Positions 1 to 48,032 of a DNA stretch of 64,000 nucleotides are shown here, piece by piece. The notes below the pieces were generated by a model. The model saw only the letters and a program-made list of their open reading frames with translations, was not told the DNA's origin and searched no databases. Source of the DNA: Lates calcarifer. Lineage: Eukaryota > Chordata > Actinopteri > Centropomidae. Within the stretch, counting starts at the first letter, position 1. Each line of letters starts with the position of its first letter. Location: the NCBI RefSeq assembly GCF_001640805.2, contig NC_066852.1, forward strand, positions 1,943,245 to 2,007,244. The letters run 5' to 3'. Made by a program: the position numbers and the translations under genes.

Positions 1-595
1 GGATAAGCCAGTGAAGACGACTGCTGGCAATATATTTTTTGAGAATGAGACCTTGAGGCTACGCAGTGTGTTGGTGAGATTCACTGAATGTAAACATACT
101 TTTGTTTGTTTATAGGAAAACTCCACATCAACTTTAATATTTCTATTTAAGTAAAACATGCATACAGGACCTTTACTATCTTTACTTTTACATTAGGTAT
201 TGCTACTTTTTACTTGACTAGAAGATCTCAGTACCTTTTCCACCACTGGTTTCCATTGTTTTAGTTGCTTTCTGGCTGTGCAAACTGTGTGAGTGCTAAA
301 ACTTCCCTTAGAGGAAGTCCACTTAGTGAAGATCCAACATAATGAAACTGGCTCAGCTCAGAGCTTCAGTTGCTTTACCATCGTGTGTCAAATGATTTTT
401 ACTTCAGTGCCCTAAAACAGCAGAAAGAAAGAAACTGGTTGATTGAGAAGAAGTCACATGAAATAACAATGCACAAAATGTTATAGAGAGACACTCACAT
501 ATATTTGAAGAAACAAAAAGAAACCATTTCAATGCCAAGTTATTTGAATTATTCAAACAAGTTAGATTTGATGACACTGCTGTACTCACACTTAT
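1..595 (-). other. Downstream flank / possible 3' UTR of acidic membrane protein gene
   Basis: AT-rich sequence follows the TGA stop at 598-596 in the direction of transcription. I found no convincing further exon and no clear canonical poly(A) signal. The 3' end may therefore lie further left, outside the window, or use a variant signal. Confidence 0.35.
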
Positions 596-699
596 TCACC
601 GCAGCTTCTTGGATATGGCCATCCAAACAAATCCGATGGTGATAAAAGACATCAGTGTGAAGAGTGCTGCACCAAGCACTGCCCCTCTGTTCACCACAG
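596..699 (-). CDS. Acidic membrane protein, coding exon 3 (membrane segment and stop)
   Basis: This exon encodes the end of a split Ala codon, then VVNRGAVLGAALFTLMSFIT and IGFVWMAISKKLR, then TGA. The stretch from about Gly484 to Ile507 is uncharged and long enough for one membrane helix. Arg483 lies on the outer side and Lys-Lys-Leu-Arg on the inner side, consistent with a type I protein. The acceptor TTTGGTCTCTCAG|CT has a pyrimidine-rich tract and gives exactly the phase needed to join exon 2. Confidence 0.75.
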
Positions 700-3208
700 C
701 TGAGAGACCAAATCTGTCATTAGGGAAATTACTACTCATAATTGCCAACTTTTCTCACTGTGAGCTCCTACACAGATATGAACATGTTACAACAATATTG
801 CGCCCCAGGAATTAATTGAGGTATTTTCACACCTAGTTTTTGGAATTTCATCATAATTAAGGATAATTATGTCCTGGAATGTGCACGAACAAAACTTCAC
901 CTTTTCAGGTCAGTAGGACTAGGACAGAAGACACTGTTTAAAATGTAACAGAGAGACAAATTAACATTGTAGTCCAAAAAAAACTTGGTTGTTAAAATAG
1001 CTCAGTGTTTGATTCTTACCGACAGGTTCTTCTTCTATCAGTGTTACTGCAGCTTTAAAATCCTCTGTTGCATTGCTGGTGCCATTGCCACCTGCCAGTG
1101 CAGGAACCCCCTCTGGTTCAACTGGGGCTTCAATTAGAGCCTCTTGTTCATTCTCCTCAGAAGTTATATTCAGATTCAGATCCTCCTCCAGAGGAACCAG
1201 CCCTGGAAGAGGATCTGACTGGACAACTTCTTCCTCCGTGTTGTCTTCTGGAGCCTCCTCCTCTGGGTCTACGCTTGCTACAGTAACAGCAGCTTCTTCT
1301 TTTGATGCCTCTGGAAAAACATTGGGGATTGTTTCCTCTGCGACTTCCTCTTCCTGCGCTGGTTCTCCCTCAGAAGAATCCACGGGGACAATGACAACTG
1401 GATGTTCTGGAGCTGACTCCTCGGGTGCTGTTTCCTCTGCAGCAGGTTCGACTTCATCCTCCTCTTTGGTCTCAGGGTCTACAGGAACCAGGACAACAAA
1501 TTCTTCTTCAGGTTCCTCTTCAGTAGCTGGATCCTCTTCAGCATTTTCCTCCAGGACTATAGGGACGAGTGCATCTTCTTTGGCTTGTTCCTCTGGACTT
1601 TCCTCCTTTGTTGTCTCTAAAGAAATGATTGGGATTGTTTCCTCAGGTTCTACAGGAACGAGAACAACAGATTCCTCCTCAGGTTCCTCATCAGTAGCAG
1701 GGTGCTCTTCAGTATATTCCTCCAGGACTAATGGGACAACTGCATCTTCTTCTTTTGTTTGTTCTTCTGGATCCTCTTCAGCAGATTCCACTGGAACAAT
1801 AACTGCAGGTTCTTCTGGGCCTGACTCCTCTGGTGCTGTTTCATCCACAGCAGGCTCCTCTTGAACTACCTCTTCAGTCTCAGGTTCTGCAGGAACAAGG
1901 ACAACAGATTTCTCTTCATCTTCTGAAGTATTTACAGGAATGACTACGATAGGTGCCTCTTGAGCTGGATCCTCCACATCCTGCTGATCTGGAGACTCCC
2001 TTTCTTCAGTAGCAATTGGGGCAACTTCTATTCTAGTTTCATCTGGAGATGCCTCTGCCATGGCAGCTTCTACAAGGACAGTTTCCTCCTCTGAAGATTC
2101 TTGTTGTGCTGCAGCCAAAGGCTCCCAAGGATCTGATCCCTGAGATACAGCTTCGTCAGCATCAGCAGAGAGCGCATCTTCAACGGGTACTGGTCTGGGT
2201 TCTGGTTCTGGTTCTCTTACTGCAACTGCAATGTCTTCTTCAGCTGGTGATTCCTCAGGAGACGGAGGAGCCTCCACTGCAATAACTGGAATGAGCTTCT
2301 CCTGAACTAATTCTTTGCAGGTGTGAGGTTCCTCTGGACCTGGTTCTTCAGCAACAACAGGACACTGGACAACTCTGGCAGCTGCAATAGAAATGAGGTG
2401 CTCAGTACCACCTTGAACTGGTTCTTTAAGGTAATCAACAAGACCTATTTACCTAAAATCTATATCTGAATATCAGAACACTAAATTTGAGAACTAATTT
2501 ACCTTAACAAATAAAATATTACATCAAAGCCTGTGTTGATATTGCTAAGGAGACCAAACTTGTGATATTGTGATATATATTTTTATTATTCATAGCTAGA
2601 AAATACCTAAAGCAACATTTGCCTTTCCCAGTCTTAGATTCTGTTGACTCACAATGTACCTGTTACGTAATATCAAACTCAGGCTTGCATTATTAAAAAA
2701 AAACATGGTTATGTACTTCTGTAACAAATTTCTGAATTAGTATATTCAGAATATTCTGACATTCACATAATCATTAAAAAAATTTGAATAAGAATAAACT
2801 GATAAATAATTGTACCCAGACGACAATAATATGTGGCATTGTGGTATTATTTCATTGAATTCAACATCTACATCCTTTAATATATAAAATATGTAAAAGA
2901 AATTCTATTTAAAAACTGTGCCAATGTAATTTGCCCACTATCAACAGTCTACAGAGAGGCTATTAATAGTAGAAATAATACAACAAAGAAAACGAGGAAT
3001 AATAAATAAAAATAATGTTGCAATATACATGCATCTATAACCATACTGGAACTATTATTTATGATTGATCCCTGAGTCAAAGTTTGAAAAAACCATCTCC
3101 ACATCAAAAGAGTTCAGAGGAAATGCATGACTTACATATCGGTGCTGAAGAGTTTAACTGAACCTTCAGGATCAGCGTCAGCAGCAGCAAAGAGGAAGCT
3201 TTGAACAT
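596..3208 (-). CDS. Uncharacterised acidic type I membrane protein (3 exons, 512 aa)
   Basis: The coding exons are complement(596..699, 1020..2381, 3136..3208). They join in phase 1 at both junctions and total 513 codons including the stop. Residues 1-24 look like a signal peptide (MFKASSLLLLTLILKVQ, then LNSSAP). Residues 26-478 form a very acidic ectodomain, about 27% Glu over residues 60-478 and rich in Pro and Val. It has only two cysteines (31 and 46) and possible N-glycosylation sites at N175, N429, N457 and N461. Residues about 484-507 are a hydrophobic membrane segment, followed by the tail SKKLR. Residues about 184-395 contain duplicated VVLVP-, VIVPV- and VP(L/I)VLEE-type modules. 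Splice sites are consensus: donors GTAAG at both introns, acceptors TTGCAG and TCTCAG. I do not recognise the family. The architecture suggests an extended, unstructured surface or secretory-pathway glycoprotein, which is inference. It lies in tandem downstream of foxj3. Confidence 0.8.
700..1019 (-). other. Intron 2 of acidic membrane protein gene
   Basis: A 320-base intron bounded by GTAAGAATC and TCTCAG. It holds no other recognisable feature. Confidence 0.7.
1020..2381 (-). CDS. Acidic membrane protein, coding exon 2 (Glu/Pro/Val repeat ectodomain)
   Basis: A single 1,362-base exon encodes residues 25 (part) to 479 (part). The reading frame stays open across the whole exon and breaks shortly past the donor (CCTGTCG|GTAAG). 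The acceptor is TTTCTATTGCAG. The exon is symmetric (phase 1 to phase 1), so the exon before and the exon after could be joined without it and remain in frame. Near-duplicate segments of about 35 residues (roughly residues 237-271 and 294-328) sit 57 residues apart. Confidence 0.85.
1270..1905 (-). repeat. Coding tandem-like repeats in acidic ectodomain
   Basis: Three modules begin with VVLVP(A/V)(E/D)PE at residues about 184, 263 and 320. The first and third also share an ETAPEES...VIVPV segment (VIVPV at about 218 and 354). The first and second each run through a VP(L/I)VLEE...PAT..EEPEEE segment (about 239 and 296) into the next VVLVP. This pattern suggests past duplication or unequal exchange inside the exon. 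Confidence 0.75.
2382..3135 (-). other. Intron 1 of acidic membrane protein gene
   Basis: A 754-base AT-rich intron bounded by GTAAGTC and TTGCAG. No recognisable element was seen inside it. Confidence 0.7.
3136..3208 (-). CDS. Acidic membrane protein, coding exon 1 (signal peptide)
   Basis: The exon encodes 24 residues plus the first base of a split Ser codon. The start at 3208-3206 was chosen because it places a Lys and then a run of Leu at the very N terminus, as in a signal peptide. An in-frame ATG at 3328-3326 would add 40 unrelated residues and bury the signal. The donor reads AT|GTAAGTC. The 5' UTR continues upstream; its start was not determined. Confidence 0.75.
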
Positions 3209-4295
3209 GATGTCCGTCCGTGTCCGTGAATCCTTTTCGTTAAGAGTCAAACAACTTCCAGTAACTCCCAACACTGTGGCTGGACTGAGTATCCTACAGG
3301 GGCGAAGCACACATGTAATGTGACACATGTCATGAAGTATCCCACCATATGGGAGTGTTGGAGGGGGTGGGTGAAGAGAAACATACTATGAGATATGATT
3401 ACAAGGATTTCTTGGGGTGGACCCCACACCAGCCCTCCTATATCATGAGTGAAACACCCTCAGCGAACTCAGTACCACCAGTTTGAGACACATTTTAAAA
3501 GCTGCACTCTTCTCCATTGTTAAATGAAGCTACACAAATATTCTACAGACCATTTCTTAGCAATACATCAAGTTGCATCCATGCTTTGCATTTTTTAAAC
3601 TGATTGTGAATTCATGGTTTTTATGGTAATTAGCTGCGATATTAGAGTGCTCTTTGCTTATGTGTGTTTTTGATGTTATTTTATATCACTTGCTTTTTTA
3701 TATTTTTTATTTGCCTTTATTTTCTTGTCTATGGACTCTCTTGAAAACAAAATGGTTCTTCTCATGGGTTCCGTCTTTAAAATGAATAACTAATACAACA
3801 TATTTTAAGAGGAATTTAACCAATGTGAACCAGCGCATACCCTCACTATCACATGCATACCCATACGTTGACGGCAGAGCAGCCTTGGCACAAGTGTGAG
3901 GAACTATACTGTAAAAATTTGAATCCATTTAACAATAAATTCTCACATCTTAGTAAAATGCCATCAATGGCTCTGCGTGGAAACTTTCTGTTGTTAAATC
4001 TGAATGGAGAGCTTGTGATAAACACTTTGACTGTGGAGTTTGAAAGATGTGGGTGTTTACAAAGGTGGAGGATCTAAAAAAAGAGACTGTCCTGAGCTGT
4101 TGTGGGAAAGGTAGGATCCAGTGTTTTTGGAGATCAACCCACACTGATACAAAGTCAGGACATTTCATCATTTAATGCATCGATTCTTTTAAAAAAAAAC
4201 TTTTTTAAGTCTCAGTAATGGCCGTTACAGCTGCTAATTATGTTGGTGAGAGACTAGAAGTTTTTGAGGGAATAAAGCTCAAGCAGCACATTATT
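3209..4295. other. Intergenic region between foxj3 3' end and acidic gene
   Basis: About 1.1 kb that must contain the 5' UTR and promoter of the acidic membrane protein gene near its low-coordinate side. There is no CpG-rich block. A TATA-like ATTTTAAAAG lies near 3491-3500 (plus-strand orientation), but it is too weak to call. No coding exon or RNA gene was seen. Confidence 0.4.
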
Positions 4296-4315
4296 CCACA
4301 GTGAAGTTACCATAT

Positions 4316-4321
4316 TTTATT
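4316..4321 (-). terminator. foxj3: Candidate foxj3 poly(A) signal AATAAA
   Basis: AATAAA read on the minus strand, followed 20-40 bases later by TGTGGAATAATGTGCTG, a plausible GU-rich downstream element. Cleavage would fall near 4295-4305. It is one of several possible signals in this UTR. Confidence 0.4.
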
Positions 4322-4683
4322 TCTTTAAGTGCCATTCATGCATATTGGGGGAAGGGGGTGGGGTGGGCGGTGGTATCGACAATTCTAATAACACTTGAGT
4401 TATTTTACAGCACTAAACGAATACAAAGAGTAGCTGTGTCACGTCATTGGACAACAAAAGTAATAAACCGTGCAATAAACAAAAAAGGACAAATAGGAGA
4501 AAAAAATACAAGAAATGACAAAGACAAAATCAAAAAAAACAAACAAAAAAAACAAACAAAAAAATAAAACAGAAAAATAAAACACAAACCAAATATATAT
4601 TATCAACACTGAAACACTGAATGTAGAACCATAGTACAGGTAAAAGGTAGTGTCACACAAAAAGCCAACGCATTTTCATCACA

Positions 4684-4845
4684 TATATACAATATAGATA
4701 TATACATACTGTCACCCTCTGATTGGACAATAACAAAATACTCTATTCTCTCCCTCCTCTCTTTCGTGAATAAGACCCACCCCCTGTCTTGATACCCCCA
4801 CCCCCAAGAGGAAAAAAGGGATGATTGAAAAGACATATATGTACA
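4684..4845 (-). promoter_or_regulatory. foxj3: Cluster of three Pumilio-type motifs in foxj3 3' UTR
   Basis: On the minus strand TGTATATA occurs at 4706-4699 and 4691-4684, and TGTACATA at 4845-4838. All match the PUM1/2 consensus TGTANATA. They lie within the last 550 bases before the proposed poly(A) signal. Function is inferred from motif match and position only. Confidence 0.4.
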
Positions 4846-5062
4846 AGCACAACAACACACCAGCACTGAATAAAATAGGCCCCAATCAGCAGTACTTGTT
4901 GGCAGTTCTCTCCCATATTGTAACAAGGCTTTTTTTATCTTTTCATCTTTTTTTCCCAATAATAATAATCTCTCTGGCAGGTACATGTCCAGCGGTATTT
5001 AAAAACTTAAATTGTCTTTTGAAAAAAAAAGAGAAAAAAGACAGAACTTAAGCTCACACAAG

Positions 5063-5100
5063 CAAACACACACACACTCCCACACACACACACACATACA
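5063..5100. repeat. (CA)n microsatellite in presumed foxj3 3' UTR
   Basis: Interrupted CA alternation; UG-rich on the transcript strand. Confidence 0.85.
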
Positions 5101-5908
5101 GACATAATGTAAAACTGTGATTGTGATCCAGTCATTGTCTTCACCTTTTCCCCCCTTTTAGCCACATCCGTTTGCTCAAATCTTTTTGCTTTCCCATGGC
5201 TGTTGTGCTCAAACGGTGGCTCGTGTGTTCAGAGTCTTCACCTGGAAGAGCTGAGCCACACTTCACCTTCACATCAACCCGAGGACTCACAGGATGTTCA
5301 CTATATCAGGTCCATAGAGTCCTAATGGATTCGCACTGACGCTCTTTTTTTTTCTCCCACTGCTGTCTTCAGCTTCAGTCCTTTTGGCCCACACTCACTT
5401 AAAAGAGTCACAATTTGCATCTCTCATCTGACTAAGTATCACGTCTGAGCACATGTCTGATTCTGAAACTCTGGCAGTTGAACAAAAGTTTAAAAACTCG
5501 TCATTTAGATCCACAGGCGACGCAATTTACCACATGAAGTGGACATTTGATAAACAATGACAAAGCAAGAAAGAAGCAGGAGTGGACAGGTGTGATTGGC
5601 AGGCAGAACAATACAAACAAACAAAAGCAGCTGAAAATATAAAAATGAATGGCAGTATCAGTTTAAAGAGAAGAACTTCATCTCCATGATTCAACAGAAG
5701 ATCTACAGTATAAAACCGGGCTAGTTCTAGTTTCAAAGTCTGGTTCTATAATGTCCAATAAAACAATCGTGTGAGACTTGAAAAGTGCCTTTTCTCACAT
5801 TAACAAAGACATTATGCCGTATCATAAAAATGAATCCATGATTGTCATCCAAATATGAAATTAAAACTATGATCACTACTGGAGTCCCTGGTGACTAAAC
5901 TGTTTTAA

Positions 5909-6184
5909 GGGAACAGTTTGAATTTTTGGGAAATAATCATTTTTGCGTTAGATCAAACACTGACACCACGTCTCACAACTGTAACGTGAAGCTACAGCTG
6001 GAAGGTGGTTAGCTTAGCTCAGCGTAACATTCCTGTTTCTTGTCTTTGTGCTAAGCTAAGCTATGAATCAGTGTGCTGTAGCTTAATATTTGCCATAAAA
6101 ATACAAGTCTCTCTAACGCTTGGCAAAAAGAGCAAGAAGACAAATGAGTTTATTTCCCAAAATGTTGAACTACGTCTTGAAAGG
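5909..6184. mobile_element. TTAA-flanked inverted-repeat element (MITE-like), copy A
   Basis: The element begins right after TTAA at 5905-5908 with GGGAACAGTTTGAATTTTTG. It ends with the approximate inverse of that end (TTTATTTCCCAAAATGTTGA, then CTTGAAAGG). The interior has the repetitive GGTTAGCTTAGCTCAGC motif typical of a common percomorph dispersed repeat. No coding capacity. Confidence 0.6.
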
Positions 6185-7186
6185 AGGACACACAGTGTCA
6201 TAGATGCAAAGCACCATACACAGTTCAGCAGTGTCAAGTAGAGGAGAAATAAACCTTTTCATAACGGCCACTAGGGGTCAGATAGTCCTACTATAACCGA
6301 CCGAATGACTGAATGAATGAGAATGTGAGCGAATAGCTAGATCCAGGAGGTGCTTTGCATCTTAAAGTCAACAAAAAGTGAAAATGTGCAAAGGGCTTTT
6401 TTTTCCTCTTCTTTGTTTTAAACATAGTGTCTCTAAAGTTCAGCACCTGTCTGATTATGGAGTCACTTGTTACAGGACACAGAGGACAGGTTTCCAGAAC
6501 CGCTGATCTCCCTGCTCTGTGCTTGAGAAACCCTTCTCACGAAAAAAACAAAACAAAAAAACGCAAAATCTAGTCTTTAATCACTGTGTGCATCTGCTTT
6601 TGTGCTCATAGATAGCATAGAGATGATTGCAGCAATCAATCATAGCCCTACAATTACAATAAAACCACACGCACGCATGCACACCATATGTTCAACCAAC
6701 ACACACACACACTCACTCACATACTGTAAAATGAGTCACATTTCTCATTCTATTATGATTGTATAATAGCAAAAAACATTGGGCAGTTTTTTAAAAAAAG
6801 AATCATGTCCATAATTTAAATGTCAGACGAGACAATGAACACTGAGTGTGGCATCAAAAATCACTCTGATGAACAACAGGTGAATTTGGATGCAACTCAT
6901 TTTACAAATCAAAGACACTTAACATAAAAGTCATGCTTTTTTTGCAAACTTTAAAGGAAGAGTTCTACATTTTATGAATATCCTATTGATCATTAATCAA
7001 TTAAAAAAGAAGCTTTCACAGAAGCTTTTTTTTTAAAATACATTTTATTAGTCTCTTAACTGTTCCACGTCAGTGAGGCTTAAAACCATTACTCTAAAAA
7101 TTGCATACATGATCTTTACATTTTTTGTGTTACTGTCAGTATCAATGATTAAAATATGATTTGCATACATTTTTTTTTATTGTTTA

Positions 7187-7445
7187 AAGGAACAGTCCCA
7201 CATTTTAGAAACAGCTAGCATGGCCCATCCAAAGATACCAGATTAGCACCAATCTGTACCTCTGAGGTTCACTTATTAACATGTTATATCTCCAGGAAGT
7301 CACTGCACGTGGCCATGAAATAGTCTGGAACATACCCCCCACCCCGCTGTAAGACCAAAACCTGGCTGTAGCCTCCTGTTCAGTATACAATATTCTCACC
7401 TGACTCTCTGCGAGGAAGCAAAATAAAACATTGGAACTGTTCCTT
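7187..7445. mobile_element. TTAA-flanked inverted-repeat element (MITE-like), copy B
   Basis: The termini are TTAAAGGAACAGTCCCACAT on the left and TTGGAACTGTTCCTTTAA on the right. These are near-perfect inverted ends with TTAA on both sides, as left by piggyBac-type insertion. The interior includes 'TTATTAACATGTTATATCTC' and 'CAGGAAGTCACTGC', sequence I recognise from a widespread percomorph repeat. It lies in the presumed foxj3 3' UTR. Confidence 0.65.
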
Positions 7446-8822
7446 TAATAAAAGCAAACCCCACTGACTTGAACAGTCAATTTGAATAAAAACTGTCTCG
7501 CAAACTAGAGCCCAACCGATACTGGTTTGGAGGTCAAAATGGATGTATACCAAGGTCAATGTGTCCGCCAATATTTGTTTTAATAAACAAATAACATTAA
7601 CAAGAAATTTAGTTTCTCTTTCATCAGTTTCTTGAAGAATTATGATGTTGAGATTTGCTGAGCAGTTAAAAATGGACCTGTCAGTTAAATATATTTTTGG
7701 CATTTCTGTACGAGAGTTTCTTTTTATTTACTGACTGACAGTATGAACAAGCACTATTGCATCAGTGATAAATTAAGATAAGACAAAATCTCACCTTGCC
7801 ACTGTGCCGGTTGGACTCAGTTTAACGGTTACTGGATGACGCTGCCTTGTTTAATGATCAACAGGCTACTCGTGTAAAACTGATGAACTTTACCATGAAA
7901 ATGTTACAACAGCTTCTGACTGGTGGAAGAAACGTGAATCTACACGATGCACACAGAGAACCTAAACCTCAGGTTTCAACTTTGGGTTGAATGAATTTTA
8001 AAAAGACAAAAAATAATGTCTGACTTCCCTGCTATCACCATCTACTCACACTCATCATACTCACTTGTCTTGAAGTGCTTGAGACAGAGAACTAAGGAAA
8101 ACAAAGTACTCCCATAATGAGTCTGCTGCGGCGAGCCGGATCACATTGGTTGGCTATGAAAACAGAGCACGACACTTTCTGTGATCTCTCTCTCTCTCTC
8201 CCTGTCTCTCTCTTGGTTTGTTTAATATCAAGCCTTAAAAACATTTAACACCCTGTTCAAAACCTCAAGATATTGTAAACCTAACTTTTACCACCAATTC
8301 AGCCACAGTGGGGCCCACTTTCTCCCAAAAAGTGACCAACGAGCACCATCACATTACTCACAGAGACGGCCTGTGTTTCTTAAAAACAAAAAAAAATAAA
8401 AACGTAAAATCATTTTTTTTAAAAAGAGAGATAAACTCATCCAAGAGACAGCTGAGGCCAATGTCAACACGAGAAGAATTACAAGCTGAACACGTCGCTC
8501 AAATCACATAACAGTTACGGAGCGGAAGGGTGGATGGGGGCGGGGTCGGGGGGGGAGAGGGGTTCAGACTTTGGAAGGCTGCTGGCTAGGGACGGGGAGA
8601 GGGCTGGCTGAGGAGCTGAGGAGCATGTGGTTTAGACGTGAATGTGTTCTACTTGTCTCTAGACAAGTACGTAAGCAATCACTTTAACATGTCCGACTAA
8701 ATATGATTGTCTTCAAAGTAACATTTTCTATTTATGTTTTGCTTTTGTAAAAATGTCAGGACTCGGAAGTCTGTCTCTCTCCAAAGCTTGTCAAAATGTT
8801 CTTCTGCATCCCACCCACAGTG

Positions 8823-8886
8823 GCCTCCTCCTTCTTCTTCTCCTCCTCCTCCTCTTCCTCCTCCTCCTCCTCCTCCTCCTCCTCCT
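8823..8886 (-). repeat. foxj3: GGA/GAA purine repeat just after foxj3 stop
   Basis: On the transcript strand this is a (GGA)n/(GAA)n tract starting about 90 bases after the stop codon. Plus-strand reading shows TCC/TTC units over about 64 bases. Confidence 0.8.
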
Positions 8887-8978
8887 GCGGCCTTTCAGCT
8901 CAGCCTGGCTTCCTCTGGCTTCCACCTCCTCTCCTCGCTCCCTTTTGTTTGCAAGAAAAAAAAAAGGAGGTCTAGGGG

Positions 8979-47845
<38,867 letters not shown>

Positions 47846-48032
47846 GGTGACGGCAGGCTGGGCAGCAGGAGGGGGGTGGGGAAAAGGTGGAGGTGGTTGC
47901 TGCTGGCGCTCGGTGACTGGTGGAGCGCTGATCAGGTGTGGAGTAACTAATGGAGACAAAGTGACGGGTTGAGGATGAAGTCAGGGCTCCCTCAGCTCAG
48001 GACATGAGCATAACGTCTTCTGTAGGTCAACT
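47846..48032 (-). other. foxj3: foxj3 5' UTR part of first coding exon
   Basis: Sequence just upstream of the ATG. The most likely acceptor is GTCTCCATTAG (exon from 47946), and TCTCTCCAG at about 48033 is an alternative. A spliced upstream leader is expected because no strong promoter lies immediately upstream. Confidence 0.45.

Larger units (their letters stand above)
4295..8978 (-). other. foxj3: Presumed foxj3 3' UTR
   Basis: There is no credible ORF between the foxj3 stop and the downstream gene. A canonical AATAAA on the minus strand at 4321-4316, followed by a TG-containing stretch, is the best distal poly(A) site and gives a UTR of about 4.7 kb. Other AATAAA copies, for example near 7049, could end shorter forms. 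Contents include a GGA/GAA tract (8823-8886), a CT/GA repeat (8184-8213), two TTAA-flanked inverted-repeat elements (5909-6184 and 7187-7445), a (CA)n run (5063-5100), a U-rich tract around 4535-4585 and three Pumilio-type motifs. Confidence 0.5.

Noticed and set aside
699..750. Alternative acceptor CTCACAG upstream of acidic-gene exon 3
   Set aside because: Joining there gives the wrong phase and an immediate stop; only TCTCAG at 701-700 keeps the frame.
1073..1864. Long Ser/Thr/Gly-rich open frame (263 codons) on the plus strand
   Set aside because: It is the antisense reading of the Glu/Pro/Val repeat exon. Its composition follows from that codon usage, and it has no splice context or domain.
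3136..3328. Upstream in-frame ATG at 3328 as start of the acidic protein
   Set aside because: It would place 40 residues before the signal peptide; the ATG at 3208 gives a normal secretion signal.
4603..4986. 127-codon minus-strand open frame downstream of foxj3
   Set aside because: It lies in the AT-rich presumed 3' UTR, has low-complexity composition and no start or domain evidence.
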